From Parvibaculaceae bacterium PLY_AMNH_Bact1 (GTDB lineage: Bacteria; Pseudomonadota; Alphaproteobacteria; Parvibaculales; Parvibaculaceae), in the NCBI GenBank assembly GCA_032881465.1, contig CP126168.1, positions 3,163,501 through 3,227,500 of the forward strand: 64,000 nucleotides of DNA, written 5' to 3'. Shown piece after piece: positions 1 through 7,844 of the stretch. Under the pieces are notes generated by a model. It had not been told where the DNA came from. It did no database searches and saw only the letters and a program-made list of their open reading frames with translations. Positions within the stretch are counted from its first letter, which is position 1. Each line of letters opens with the position of its first letter. Made by a program: the position numbers and the translations under genes.

Positions 1-2
1 AC

Positions 3-683
3 AGTGAGAAGCTCGACAACCCCACTGCAGACAGCTACCGCTTCGTTGAACACCGGGAATATCTCGACGGTATCCTAGAAGCCCTTGGCGTCACAGAGAA
101 CGTCACCCTCATCATTCACGATTGGGGCTCTGCTCTCGGCTTTGATTGGGCCAACCGACACCAGTCGGCTGTCAAAGGCATCGCCTATATGGAAGGCATC
201 GTTCGCCCCATCGAATGGTCGGAGTGGAGCAAAGAAGCGACAGCTGTCTTCCAGGGCTTTCGCTCACCCGCGGGCGAAGAAATGGTGCTTGAAAAGAACA
301 TCTTCGTCGACACGGTGCTGCCGGGATCAGTTCTGCGTGGTCTGACGGCGCCCGAAATGGAGGTCTATCGCCGTCCCTTCACCAATGCAGGTGAAGACCG
401 CAGACCGACCCTCACCTGGCCTCGCCAAATTCCCCTCGGCGGTGAGCCGGAAGACGTAGTCGCCATCGTTCAGAATTATGCGGATTGGATGGACGAGAAC
501 GAGCTGCCGAAACTCTTTATCAATGCCGAGCCTGGCGCGATCTTGATCGGGGCACAACGTGAGTTCTGCCGCGGCTGGAAAAACCAGCAGGAAGTCACCG
601 TAAAAGGCTCCCACTTTATTCAGGAAGACAGCCCCCATGAGATTGGCACCGCCATCGCAGATTGGCGGAAAGGCATTACTTGA
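3..683 (+). CDS. dhaA: haloalkane dehalogenase, LinB/DhaA type (5' end outside window)
   Basis: Alpha/beta-hydrolase that would hydrolyse carbon-halogen bonds of haloalkanes to alcohol and halide in the cytoplasm. The visible part contains the nucleophile motif HDWGS (Asp codon at 120-122) with the halide-stabilising Trp next to it, the acid in YMEGIVRP (the Glu position used by the HLD-II subfamily), and the catalytic His in GSHFIQEDSP near the C-terminus. From memory, segments such as PTLTWPRQIP and PKLFINAEPGA resemble LinB closely, so HLD-II is well supported. The start codon, the first strand and the second halide-binding residue lie before position 1. The stop TGA is at 681-683. It is followed by an AT-rich palindrome and the oppositely purposed DUF2975 gene, so it is probably the last gene of its transcript. 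The natural substrate cannot be inferred. Confidence 0.93.
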   Translation, partial: SEKLDNPTADSYRFVEHREYLDGILEALGVTENVTLIIHDWGSALGFDWANRHQSAVKGIAYMEGIVRPIEWSEWSKEATAVFQGFRSPAGEEMVLEKNIFVDTVLPGSVLRGLTAPEMEVYRRPFTNAGEDRRPTLTWPRQIPLGGEPEDVVAIVQNYADWMDENELPKLFINAEPGAILIGAQREFCRGWKNQQEVTVKGSHFIQEDSPHEIGTAIADWRKGIT

Positions 684-703
684 TTTCGCTAAACAGAAAT
701 TTT

Positions 704-720
704 TTATTGTTTCACAATAA
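704..720. promoter_or_regulatory. 17-bp AT-rich palindrome before the DUF2975 gene
   Basis: TTATTGTTTCACAATAA is a perfect inverted repeat (7-bp arms, 3-bp centre) lying 46 bp before the preferred start of the DUF2975 gene and 20 bp after the dehalogenase stop. The arms contain almost no GC, so it is a poor terminator. An operator, for example for the XRE regulator two genes downstream, is the better reading, but that is inference. Confidence 0.45.
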
Positions 721-728
721 TTTTTGAG

Positions 729-770
729 GCATGGTTCCGGCTCGCGCAACAGAAAGGGCCGGAACCATGC
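729..770. promoter_or_regulatory. 13-bp inverted repeat spanning the DUF2975 start codon
   Basis: GCATGGTTCCGGC (729-741) and GCCGGAACCATGC (758-770) are perfect reverse complements separated by 16 nt. Each arm carries an ATG in the reading frame of the DUF2975 gene (731 and 767). As RNA the hairpin would bury the downstream start codon. As DNA it could be an operator. The ribosome-binding candidate AAAGGG (753-758) sits at the end of the loop and start of the right arm. Confidence 0.55.
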
Positions 771-1303
771 ACGCCTCGGAACGAACAGAACGGATCAAAC
801 GCACAAGCCGCCGGTTTCAAAGACTCACAATCGCACTCATGGGCCTATTGCCTCTTACAGCGGGGCTGGCATGGGCTTTCATAGATCTGAACGAACTGGA
901 TTTTGGATACACCGCTGAGGAAGTCGGGCCGCTGACTTCTTTCGAGCGATGGTCTGCCGCAGCGCTGAGTATTGTCCCACTCTCAGTCAGCCTTTTTGCT
1001 CTCTACAATCTGCAGAAACTTTTCGCGCTTTACGCTAAAGGCAAGTTCTTCGATTCAGAAAATGTCCGTTGCTTTCGCAACATGGGCTGGGCACTTGTTG
1101 CAGTTGTGCCTCTCGACATCTTGTTCAACTCTGCGCTTTCCGTCCTCTTATCCCTGGATCAACCCGCCGGAGAGCGAATGCTTGCTGTCAGCCTATCCAG
1201 CGATGATCTCGGGATCGCCATCGTCGGTGCCGTCATTATCATTGTTTCGTGGGTCATGGCTGAAGCTGCTGATCTATCACAAGAAAACGCTCAGATAATT
1301 TAG
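767..1303 (+). CDS. DUF2975 membrane protein
   Basis: A 178-residue protein with four hydrophobic segments (about residues 20-40, 62-84, 104-128 and 146-166) and the DUF2975 pattern LFALYAKGKFFDSENV between the second and third. Members of this family (Bacillus YoaS-like) are normally encoded beside a small XRE repressor of the YozG type, as here: the regulator begins 10 bp after this stop. The biochemical role is unknown. I prefer the ATG at 767, which has AAAGGG eight bases before it, over the in-frame ATG at 731, whose GAGG lies too close; both ATGs are inside a perfect inverted repeat. The pair plus the lipoprotein that follows looks like one transcript. Confidence 0.8.
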   Translation: MHASERTERIKRTSRRFQRLTIALMGLLPLTAGLAWAFIDLNELDFGYTAEEVGPLTSFERWSAAALSIVPLSVSLFALYNLQKLFALYAKGKFFDSENVRCFRNMGWALVAVVPLDILFNSALSVLLSLDQPAGERMLAVSLSSDDLGIAIVGAVIIIVSWVMAEAADLSQENAQII

Positions 1304-1313
1304 GCCAGCACTC

Positions 1314-1538
1314 ATGCCGATAGTGGTAACTCTTGATGTCATGCTCGCAAAGCGCAAGATGCGCTCGAAAGACCTCGCTGCCCGCATTGGCATTACGGAA
1401 GCAAATCTCTCACTGTTAAAATCAGGAAAGGTAAAAGGCGTGCGCTTCGAAACTCTCGCCGCGCTTTGCGACGCGCTCGAATGCCAACCCGCAGACCTGC
1501 TTACCTTTCACACCGAGCCCGAAGAGAAGGACAAATAA
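1314..1538 (+). CDS. small XRE-family transcriptional regulator (YozG type)
   Basis: A 74-residue protein that is essentially one Cro/C1 helix-turn-helix: KDLAARIGITEANLSLLKSGK gives the two helices and FETLAALCDALECQPADLL the following ones. Single-domain XRE proteins of this type accompany DUF2975 membrane proteins and are thought to act as regulators, possibly of their own operon. The palindromes at 704-720 and 729-770 are candidate binding sites. The stop TAA shares one base with the ATG of the next gene (TAATG), so the lipoprotein is translationally coupled to it. Confidence 0.88.
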   Translation: MPIVVTLDVMLAKRKMRSKDLAARIGITEANLSLLKSGKVKGVRFETLAALCDALECQPADLLTFHTEPEEKDK

Positions 1539-1714
1539 TGCGCTCCCTCTACCTGACCTGCCTCCTATTCAGCCTCCTGATGGGGTGCACGCAAGCTGCC
1601 AGAGAAAACGCTGTTAAGGGCTGGTGTAGCTCGACATCCAACTGCACCGTCTATGATGAAAACGGTCGGGAAACGAGCAACCGCGACCTCTGTCGTGGCA
1701 ATCCCAATTGCTGA
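1538..1714 (+). CDS. small cysteine-rich lipoprotein
   Basis: A 58-residue protein with a signal peptide ending in a lipobox (LLMGC, Cys17), so it should be lipidated and anchored in a membrane. The mature part is about 40 residues with four more cysteines, in the patterns CSSTSNC and CRGNPNC, which could form two disulfides in the periplasm. I recognise no family. The ATG at 1538 overlaps the XRE stop (TAATG), which decides the start. The link to the DUF2975/XRE pair is by position only. Confidence 0.65.
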   Translation: MRSLYLTCLLFSLLMGCTQAARENAVKGWCSSTSNCTVYDENGRETSNRDLCRGNPNC

Positions 1715-1801
1715 TCAAAGGCAGAAAACACCCCAACAATCCCTTGATTGACAAAAAGTATACGATCATCCTGTTCTCTACATCGGAAACGGGAGGATCA
1801 G

Positions 1802-2350
1802 ATGTCAGAAGAAACCACGAACGCAAAGGCCAAATATGACGGTGTTGCCAAAACACTTCATTGGATCGTCGCCCTACTGATGATCGTCATGCTGACAGCC
1901 GGTTGGACTTTGGGCGATCTGCCCCTTGATGAAAAAGTGCAAACTCTTGTCATTCATTCAAGCTTAGGCCTCTCAGTCTTTATCCTGATGTTCATTCGGC
2001 TCTACTGGCGCCGTAAGAATCCTCCCCCTGCACTGCCCGGCCACATGCCCGCATGGCAGGTGACCGCCTCGAAGTTCAGTCATCATGGCCTCTATTTCTT
2101 CGTGATCCTGCAACCATTGCTTGGGCTTGGCCAGTCCATGTACGCCGATTTCGACGTGCGCCCCTACGGCGCCTTCAGCGTCAACATGGGCGCAAATGAA
2201 AGCCTCTATGGCATCTTCCATGAGTTACATGAGATCAATGCCATGATCCTCATCGCGCTGGTTCTGCTTCACTTGGGCGCCGCGCTTTATCACCACTTCG
2301 TGCAAAAGGACACAGTCCTGAAACGCATGCTGCCCTATGGTCGCGTCTGA
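1802..2350 (+). CDS. cytochrome b561
   Basis: A 182-residue di-heme inner-membrane protein of the bacterial cytochrome b561 family, expected to pass electrons from quinol or to a periplasmic acceptor. Four transmembrane helices carry the expected histidines: KTLHWIVALL in helix 1, VIHSSLG in helix 2, SHHGLYFF in helix 3 and LLHLGAALYHH in helix 4. Length is typical. The start at 1802 is chosen because GGGAGG lies six bases before it (about 1791-1796); an ATG 54 bases upstream has no such site. It stands as a single gene between the lipoprotein and the corrinoid adenosyltransferase. Confidence 0.92.
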   Translation: MSEETTNAKAKYDGVAKTLHWIVALLMIVMLTAGWTLGDLPLDEKVQTLVIHSSLGLSVFILMFIRLYWRRKNPPPALPGHMPAWQVTASKFSHHGLYFFVILQPLLGLGQSMYADFDVRPYGAFSVNMGANESLYGIFHELHEINAMILIALVLLHLGAALYHHFVQKDTVLKRMLPYGRV

Positions 2351-2372
2351 CCAGATAGGCTAAAACAACCCC

Positions 2373-2951
2373 ATGGTTGTTCTGAACAAAATCTATACCC
2401 GCACTGGCGACAAGGGCACGACAGCCCTTGGTACCGGTGACCGCGTGGCAAAGCATGATGTCCGCGTCGAAACCTATGGCACCACGGATGAGGTGAACTC
2501 TGTCTTGGGATTGGCACGCCTGCACACTGGTGACCTACCCGCGATCGATACTGCGCTTAGCCGCATTCAAAACGATCTCTTCGACCTTGGTGCAGACCTT
2601 TGCTTTCCAGAGAGCGACGAGCCCCTCAATTATGAGCCGCTGCGTGTAACCGACGCACAGGTCGAATGGCTTGAAGCTGAGATTGATCACCTGAACGGTG
2701 ACCTCAAGCCTCTGAGTTCTTTTATTCTGCCAGGGGGCACATCCCTTGCCGCCCACCTGCATCACGCAAGAACAGTGTCGCGGCGGGCAGAGCGGCTGTG
2801 CGTTGCGCTTGGCGAGGCGGAGCCAGGCAAAGTAAGCGATGCTGTTCTGAAATATCTCAATCGACTGTCAGATTACCTCTTTGTTGCAGCACGCTGGTGC
2901 AACGACAAAGGGCGGGCAGATGTACTTTGGACCCCCGGCGCAAACCGATAG
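2373..2951 (+). CDS. corrinoid adenosyltransferase, PduO type
   Basis: Transfers the adenosyl group of ATP to cob(I)alamin to give adenosylcobalamin. The N-terminal ATP-binding motif NKIYTRTGDKGTTAL, the segment RVETYGTTDEVNSVLG and the late SRRAERLCVAL are signatures of the PduO family; 192 residues is a normal length. It lies upstream of etfB-etfA and 3-hydroxybutyryl-CoA dehydrogenase, an order common in Rhizobiales, though here a reverse-strand PAS gene sits in between. The product cofactor is needed by the class II ribonucleotide reductase at 18.3 kb and, in many relatives, by methylmalonyl-CoA mutase. Confidence 0.94.
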   Translation: MVVLNKIYTRTGDKGTTALGTGDRVAKHDVRVETYGTTDEVNSVLGLARLHTGDLPAIDTALSRIQNDLFDLGADLCFPESDEPLNYEPLRVTDAQVEWLEAEIDHLNGDLKPLSSFILPGGTSLAAHLHHARTVSRRAERLCVALGEAEPGKVSDAVLKYLNRLSDYLFVAARWCNDKGRADVLWTPGANR

Positions 2952-2984
2952 GAAGTGCAAACCGCTTTTCAGCCAGGTTGGTGG

Positions 2985-3470
2985 TTACTCTGCATCCCGG
3001 CGGTCATGTGCCCAGGCGTCTTCAATCTTCTGCCAAACTTCACTGAGATAGCTCGCCCGCGATTTCTCTGCATGGGAGAGATAGATCGCAAATCCTTCCG
3101 TCACACGATCTGACCGCTGGACCGGCTGGACCTGCAAATGTCCCCAAAAAGAGACGCCCGCCTTCGTATAGGCGAGCATATCGAGCTCTATCGCTTCTTC
3201 ACTATTGAGAGCTGCCTGGAAATCCGACAACGCAATCGGGTCCGTGTCTGGACCAGAAAGCCACCCAACCGGATGGCCCACAAGGTCCGGCCCCTCATAG
3301 CCTGTCATTTCGCAAAACTGTTTGGTGGCATAGGCAATCTGATGAGGTTCGCCACCGCCACCGACGATCAATAGAGCAGCAAGCCGAAAATCAACTGGCT
3401 GCAATCGCTGAAGCTCTTCCTCAAGGCGAGGCGACAAGCCCCCCTCCAAATTATGCGCTAGAGCACCCAT
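2985..3470 (-). CDS. LOV-like PAS domain protein lacking the photoactive cysteine
   Basis: A 161-residue single-PAS protein. The PAS core (about residues 28-132) follows the LOV pattern: FCEMTGYEGPDLVG, then GHPVGWLSGPDTDP (65-78) where LOV domains have GRNCRFLQGPxTD, then LDMLAYTKAGVSFWGHLQVQPV. The flavin-adduct Cys is Val68, and the usual flavin-contacting Asn, Arg and Gln positions are also changed, so FMN photochemistry is unlikely. A helix follows (140-160), as in LOV J-alpha helices, with no output domain. I place the start at 3470, where GGGAGG precedes ATG by five bases; a longer reading to 3554 lacks such a site. It converges with the adenosyltransferase gene (33 bp between stops). 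Confidence 0.8.
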   Translation of the reverse strand: MGALAHNLEGGLSPRLEEELQRLQPVDFRLAALLIVGGGGEPHQIAYATKQFCEMTGYEGPDLVGHPVGWLSGPDTDPIALSDFQAALNSEEAIELDMLAYTKAGVSFWGHLQVQPVQRSDRVTEGFAIYLSHAEKSRASYLSEVWQKIEDAWAHDRRDAE

Positions 3471-3893
3471 AGCATCCTCCCAGAAGCTGGCATGACGACA
3501 GCATGTGTCCATGTCTGAGTCGCGCCAAAAGGTGCATAAACCTACCACTGCCAAGTAATAATAAGAAGTTCTTTGTGTTTTTCTGAAATCACCAGTCTTG
3601 CAAAGTAAAAAGTAGTAACAGTTTCATGTAATTGCCTGATGCGGCGTTTGGCTCAACCTCCCCCAATTGACAGTCCCCAGACCTCGGATTAGTTTGCCGC
3701 ACCGCAAAGATGGCGACCTTAAAAATCGCCAGAAACAGCAGGTTTCCTTCGCCGGAGAGACAAGATAAGCAGTGTATCGCACTGAGCTTTCGCCGGTTGA
3801 GTGAGGCCATCAATTTTTTAGGCCAACGCCAAACCTTAGGACCAACGGTAAGTCTTGAGGCAAACGCCAGGCAACGCGCAGGAGTTCACCTCA
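3471..3893. other. 423-bp non-coding region before etfB
   Basis: Separates the reverse PAS gene from etfB, so it must hold promoters for both. I see TTTGCCGCACCGCAAA at about 3692-3707 (5-bp arms TTTGC/GCAAA), which could be an operator, and repeats of a short GCCA/GGCAA theme just before etfB, but nothing I can assign with confidence. No RNA gene is evident. Confidence 0.4.
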
Positions 3894-4643
3894 ATGAAAG
3901 TGCTCGTTCCCGTCAAGCGAGTGGTCGACTACAACGTCAAAGTCCGGGTCAAATCGGATCAGACGGGTGTCGAGCTCGCTAACGTGAAAATGTCCATGAA
4001 CCCATTCGATGAAATTTCCATCGAAGAAGCGGTTCGCCTCAAAGAAGCCGGCACAGCGACCGAAGTCGTCGTTGTCTCCATCGGCCCACAGCAGGCACAG
4101 GAAACCATCCGCACAGCGCTCGCTATGGGCGCGGACCGCGGAATTCTCGTCAAAACAGATGATGAAGTTGAGCCTCTTGGCGTTGCCAAAGTTCTCAAGT
4201 CCATCGTGGACGAAGAACAACCTGGTCTCGTTATCGTTGGCAAACAGGCCATCGACGACGACAGCAACCAGACGGGTCAGATGCTCGCCGCCCTTTTGGG
4301 TTGGCCACAGGGCACATTCGCTTCCAAAATCGAACTCGATGGGGACAAAATCAATGTCACCCGCGAAATCGATGGCGGCCTGCAAACAGTTCGCCTGAAT
4401 GCACCAGCGATTGTGACATGCGACCTCCGTCTCAACGAGCCGCGCTACGCATCGCTGCCAAACATCATGAAAGCAAAGAAAAAGCCGATTGATGAGAAAG
4501 CCATCGCAGACATCGGTGTTGATGTGAGCCCACGCCTTGAGGTTGTGAAAGTAACAGAACCTTCAGAGCGCCAGGCTGGCATCAAAGTGGAATCGGCCGC
4601 TGAACTGGTTGCCAAGCTCAAAGAAGCAGGAGTGATCGGATGA
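3894..4643 (+). CDS. etfB: electron transfer flavoprotein beta subunit
   Basis: Beta subunit of the soluble ETF, which collects electrons from acyl-CoA and other flavin dehydrogenases and hands them to ETF:ubiquinone oxidoreductase. The 249-residue protein starts [19 protein letters not shown] and contains the AMP-binding and signature region [41 protein letters not shown] and the recognition loop [20 protein letters not shown] that binds partner dehydrogenases. Start ATG at 3894 follows GGAG by about 12 bases. It overlaps etfA by four bases (ATGA), so the two subunits are translationally coupled. Confidence 0.97.
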   Translation: MKVLVPVKRVVDYNVKVRVKSDQTGVELANVKMSMNPFDEISIEEAVRLKEAGTATEVVVVSIGPQQAQETIRTALAMGADRGILVKTDDEVEPLGVAKVLKSIVDEEQPGLVIVGKQAIDDDSNQTGQMLAALLGWPQGTFASKIELDGDKINVTREIDGGLQTVRLNAPAIVTCDLRLNEPRYASLPNIMKAKKKPIDEKAIADIGVDVSPRLEVVKVTEPSERQAGIKVESAAELVAKLKEAGVIG

Positions 4644-5578
4644 CCAATCTTGTAATCGCAGAACACACAAATGACGCTCTGTCAGATGCAACAGCAAAGA
4701 CTGTAACGGCAGCTGTCGCCCTAGGTGGCGACGTGCATGTGCTGGTTGCAGGCGCCGGTTGTGGCGCTGCTGCAGATGCTGCCGCAAAAATTGACGGCGT
4801 TGCCAAGGTCATCAAAGCTGACGATGCTCAGTATGATCATGGCCTTGCAGAGCCAATCGCAGCCCTCGTGGTCAGCCTTGCAGGCGGCTATGACGCGATC
4901 CTGGCGCCCGCCACGACCCGCGGCAAAAACGTGGCACCGCGTATCGCAGCTCTTCTGGACGTGATGCAGATTTCCGAAATCACCGCGGTGATTGATGCAA
5001 ACACATTTGAGCGCCCGATCTATGCAGGCAACGCAATCCAGACCGTAAAATCTTCTGATGCGAAGAAGGTCTTCACAGTCCGGACAACAGCGTTCGCGGC
5101 GGCAGGTGATGGCGGATCAGCGTCTATTGAAGACGCCTCCTCCGAAAATCCTGGTCTGTCTGAATATGTGAGCGAAGAGCTCACAGTGTCGGATCGCCCA
5201 GAGCTGACCGCTGCCAAGATCATCATCTCCGGTGGTCGCGGGATGCAGTCCGGCGATAACTTCCCAATGCTGGAGAAGATCGCTGACAAGCTGGGCGCAG
5301 GCGTTGGCGCATCACGCGCAGCTGTGGATGCGGGCTTTGTGCCAAACGACTATCAGGTTGGTCAGACCGGCAAGGTTGTGGCCCCTGAGCTCTACATCGC
5401 CGTAGGCATCTCCGGCGCGATCCAGCATCTGGCAGGCATGAAAGACAGCAAGGTGATTGTGGCCATCAACAAAGATGAAGAAGCCCCAATCTTCCAGGTC
5501 GCCGATTATGGCCTGGTTGCTGACCTATTCACTGCTGTTCCTGAGCTTGAAGAAGAGCTGGGAAAAGCCGGCCTCTAA
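4640..5578 (+). CDS. etfA: electron transfer flavoprotein alpha subunit
   Basis: Alpha subunit of ETF, carrying most of the FAD site. The 312-residue length is normal. Seen in the sequence: N-terminal nucleotide-binding-like domain (about 1-185), then the conserved FAD segment [15 protein letters not shown], the [22 protein letters not shown] motif and [27 protein letters not shown] near the C-terminus. The start overlaps etfB. A strong terminator begins 23 bases after the stop, closing the two-gene operon. Confidence 0.97.
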   Translation: MTNLVIAEHTNDALSDATAKTVTAAVALGGDVHVLVAGAGCGAAADAAAKIDGVAKVIKADDAQYDHGLAEPIAALVVSLAGGYDAILAPATTRGKNVAPRIAALLDVMQISEITAVIDANTFERPIYAGNAIQTVKSSDAKKVFTVRTTAFAAAGDGGSASIEDASSENPGLSEYVSEELTVSDRPELTAAKIIISGGRGMQSGDNFPMLEKIADKLGAGVGASRAAVDAGFVPNDYQVGQTGKVVAPELYIAVGISGAIQHLAGMKDSKVIVAINKDEEAPIFQVADYGLVADLFTAVPELEEELGKAGL

Positions 5579-5601
5579 CCCAGGTCACAATCTGCTTAAA
5601 G

Positions 5602-5634
5602 ACGGCGCCCTGGGAGACCAGCGGCGCCGTTTTT
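5602..5634 (+). terminator. rho-independent terminator after etfBA
   Basis: ACGGCGCC (5602-5609) pairs perfectly with GGCGCCGT (5623-5630) across a 13-nt loop and is followed directly by a T run (5630-5634). It ends the etfBA transcript before the 3-hydroxybutyryl-CoA dehydrogenase gene. Confidence 0.85.
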
Positions 5635-5736
5635 GTTTCAACTTGTAAGAAGCGCGTTCGGTTTTAATTCCGTACACCTCGAAAAGCCACTAGGCTAAAT
5701 GCCAAAGGAAATACCAGGCTTGAGAGTAAGGGCATC

Positions 5737-6612
5737 ATGAGCATTCAAAAAATCGCTGTTATCGGTGCGGGCCAGATGGGCAACGGAATTGCCCATGTCT
5801 GCGCACTCGCTGGCCACGACATCCTTCTGCACGATGTGTCCTCTGATCGGATCAATTCCGGTATCGCAACCATCACCGGCAACATGACCCGCCAGATTTC
5901 AAGTGGCCGCATCAGCGAAGAAGAACGCGAAACAGCCCTTGATCGCATCAGCCCGGCGGTCACGCTTGAAGAAGTCGGCACCGCTGATCTGGTGATTGAA
6001 TCCGCGACAGAAAAGGAAGAGATCAAGAGCAAGATTTTTGAAAGCGTAACGCCTCACCTGGCCGATCACACTTTTCTTGCGACCAACACTTCTTCTATCT
6101 CCATTACGCGCCTTGCAGCGGCAACGGACCGCCCTGAACGTTTCATGGGGGTTCACTTCATGAACCCCGTGCCCGTCATGGAACTGGTGGAACTTGTGCG
6201 TGGCATCGCAACCGATGACGAAACCTTTGAAGCAATGCACGGCCTGGTTGACCGCTTGGGCAAACAATCTTCCACAGCCGAAGACTTTCCCGCTTTCATC
6301 GTGAACCGCATCTTGGTGCCAATGATCAATGAGGCGGTCTATACCCTCTATGAGGGCGTCGGCACTGTTGAAGGCATCGACAAAGCCATGCATCTGGGCG
6401 CCAACCATCGTATGGGGCCGCTCCAGCTTGCTGATTTTATCGGCCTGGATACGTGCCTCTCGATTATGCAGGTCCTTTATGAAGGCCTCTCAGACACAAA
6501 GTACCGCCCCTGCCCGCTCCTGGTGAAATACGTGGAAGCAGGGTGGCTCGGCCGTAAAACCAAGCGCGGGTTTTACGATTATACAGGCGATGCTCCGGTT
6601 CCAACCCGCTAG
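5737..6612 (+). CDS. hbdA: 3-hydroxybutyryl-CoA dehydrogenase
   Basis: NAD(P)-dependent oxidation of 3-hydroxyacyl-CoA to 3-oxoacyl-CoA, in butyrate/PHB turnover or short-chain beta-oxidation. The 291-residue protein has the Rossmann motif GAGQMGNGIAHVCALAGHD (about 10-28), the catalytic-region segment NTSSISITRLA, the signature HFMNPVPVMELVELVRG (about 140-156) and the C-terminal dimerisation domain with GPLQLADFIGLD and RGFYDY. Domain order and length are those of the stand-alone enzyme rather than FadB. It has its own promoter region because a terminator separates it from etfBA. 18 bases separate it from the GFA-family gene, probably co-transcribed. Confidence 0.95.
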   Translation: MSIQKIAVIGAGQMGNGIAHVCALAGHDILLHDVSSDRINSGIATITGNMTRQISSGRISEEERETALDRISPAVTLEEVGTADLVIESATEKEEIKSKIFESVTPHLADHTFLATNTSSISITRLAAATDRPERFMGVHFMNPVPVMELVELVRGIATDDETFEAMHGLVDRLGKQSSTAEDFPAFIVNRILVPMINEAVYTLYEGVGTVEGIDKAMHLGANHRMGPLQLADFIGLDTCLSIMQVLYEGLSDTKYRPCPLLVKYVEAGWLGRKTKRGFYDYTGDAPVPTR

Positions 6613-6630
6613 GTTCAAAGGACAGTTCCA

Positions 6631-7041
6631 ATGATTGAAGGTGGCTGTCTTTGCGGCTCGGTTCGTTACAAATCAGACGCCAAGCCGATTGTCATGCGGG
6701 CCTGCTGGTGTCGACTATGCCGGTACATTGCAGCAGGCAACGCGACGATCAATCTGGCATTCCCCAGTGACTCCCTCACCATCAGCGGTAAACTGCGTGA
6801 CTATCCGAGCACTGCCGACAGCAGCCACAAAATGCACAGGCGGTTTTGTCCAACATGCGGAGTGCACTTGTTCTCAGAAGCCGAGGAGCGCCCGCATCTG
6901 ATCATTGTCAGAGCGGGCACACTGGACAAGCCTGAGATTGTAGAGCTGGATGCCCACATCTGGACGAAAGAAGCACCTACCTGGGCCCATCTCGACCCAG
7001 ACATCTGCCAGTTCGACGGACAACCACCCCCTGCCGCCTGA
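6631..7041 (+). CDS. GFA-family (CENP-V/glutathione-dependent formaldehyde-activating-like) zinc protein
   Basis: A 136-residue protein with the GFA fold's cysteine set: GGCLCGSVRY (Cys6, Cys8), CWCRLC (Cys25, Cys27, Cys30) and FCPTCG (Cys73, Cys76), expected to hold zinc. The founding member Gfa was linked to S-hydroxymethylglutathione formation, but most family members, including small ones like this, have no proven activity. It follows the dehydrogenase by 18 bases with AAAGGACAG before the ATG and may share its transcript. Function is therefore open. Confidence 0.85.
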   Translation: MIEGGCLCGSVRYKSDAKPIVMRACWCRLCRYIAAGNATINLAFPSDSLTISGKLRDYPSTADSSHKMHRRFCPTCGVHLFSEAEERPHLIIVRAGTLDKPEIVELDAHIWTKEAPTWAHLDPDICQFDGQPPPAA

Positions 7042-7201
7042 CAAAATCGGAAACACCCAACGGCGTTGTCGCTTTTCAGGTACTGGCAATTGACGACCAG
7101 AGGCAGAAAAAAGGTGGCGAAGAGAGAAAACCATCACCGTTCCGGCACCATCTGCTTTCCCAAAGCTACAGCGCTGAGTGCATCCAACCTCCGCCTCACC
7201 G

Positions 7202-7213
7202 TTCCTTAAGGAA
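7202..7213. promoter_or_regulatory. 12-bp perfect palindrome upstream of PAS_5 gene
   Basis: TTCCTTAAGGAA in the 248-bp gap between the GFA gene and the PAS_5 gene, 77 bp before the preferred start. It could be an operator or chance. The rest of the gap shows no RNA gene or clear promoter. Confidence 0.25.
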
Positions 7214-7289
7214 GGCCTGTCAGCCTACTGGATGAAGCCCGAGCCCTTTGATACTAAGCGGTGGGCGCAACCATTGTGGCAAAACGTAC

Positions 7290-7820
7290 ATGTCTGCGAA
7301 AGATCCACATATAGGAATGCGACGTCAGACCGCCAACGAATGGCAGGTTCTTGACTACCCAACTCATGACAAAACAAAAGCTCTTTTCGACTATTGGAAC
7401 TCGAAACGTGGTGACCATCTGGCCCCATTGCGTTCCTCGATTGACCCAATCGATGTACCCTCACTTCTCCCAACAATCCTTCTTCTGGAGGTAGAGGGCC
7501 CTGATCCGTTGCGCTTCAAAGTCCGCGTTTATGGAACAGCCATCGTCACAATGACTGGCGAAGAAAGAACCGGGCGCTACCTGGATGACTTCGGCGACGA
7601 CTTAACCCCCTCCGTACGCAATGTCATCATCGACCGGTGGCAAAGCGTATGCCTTACGGTTGTCCGGGAGAAACGTCCCGTATTCGTCCAAGGCATGCGG
7701 CGAAATCCCGAAAGGACTCATCAGACCGTCCACGTAGCCGCACTGCCGCTGACAACGGATGGGATGACTGTCTCTCATCTCCTTGGCGCCATGGTCACAG
7801 AGGCAGCCGCATCAGCTTGA
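7290..7820 (+). CDS. PAS_5-family PAS domain protein
   Basis: A 176-residue single-domain protein of the alphaproteobacterial PAS_5 group. The family pattern is visible as ALFDYWNSKRGDHLAPLRSS, then IDPIDVPSLLPTILLLEV, RFKVRVYGTAIV and TGRYLDDF. Such proteins have a PAS-like fold and no output domain, and their ligands and partners are unknown. Two starts compete: a TTG at 7248 and the ATG at 7290 chosen here. Neither has a convincing ribosome-binding site. It converges with the tlpA-like gene, 24 bases between stops. Confidence 0.8.
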   Translation: MSAKDPHIGMRRQTANEWQVLDYPTHDKTKALFDYWNSKRGDHLAPLRSSIDPIDVPSLLPTILLLEVEGPDPLRFKVRVYGTAIVTMTGEERTGRYLDDFGDDLTPSVRNVIIDRWQSVCLTVVREKRPVFVQGMRRNPERTHQTVHVAALPLTTDGMTVSHLLGAMVTEAAASA

Positions 7821-7844
7821 AATGTCGAGACGCGTCCTCATCGC

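Noticed and set aside
327-749. Reverse-strand ORF of 140 codons over the dehalogenase gene
   Set aside because: It lies wholly over a well-supported gene and shows no recognisable protein features; a shadow frame.
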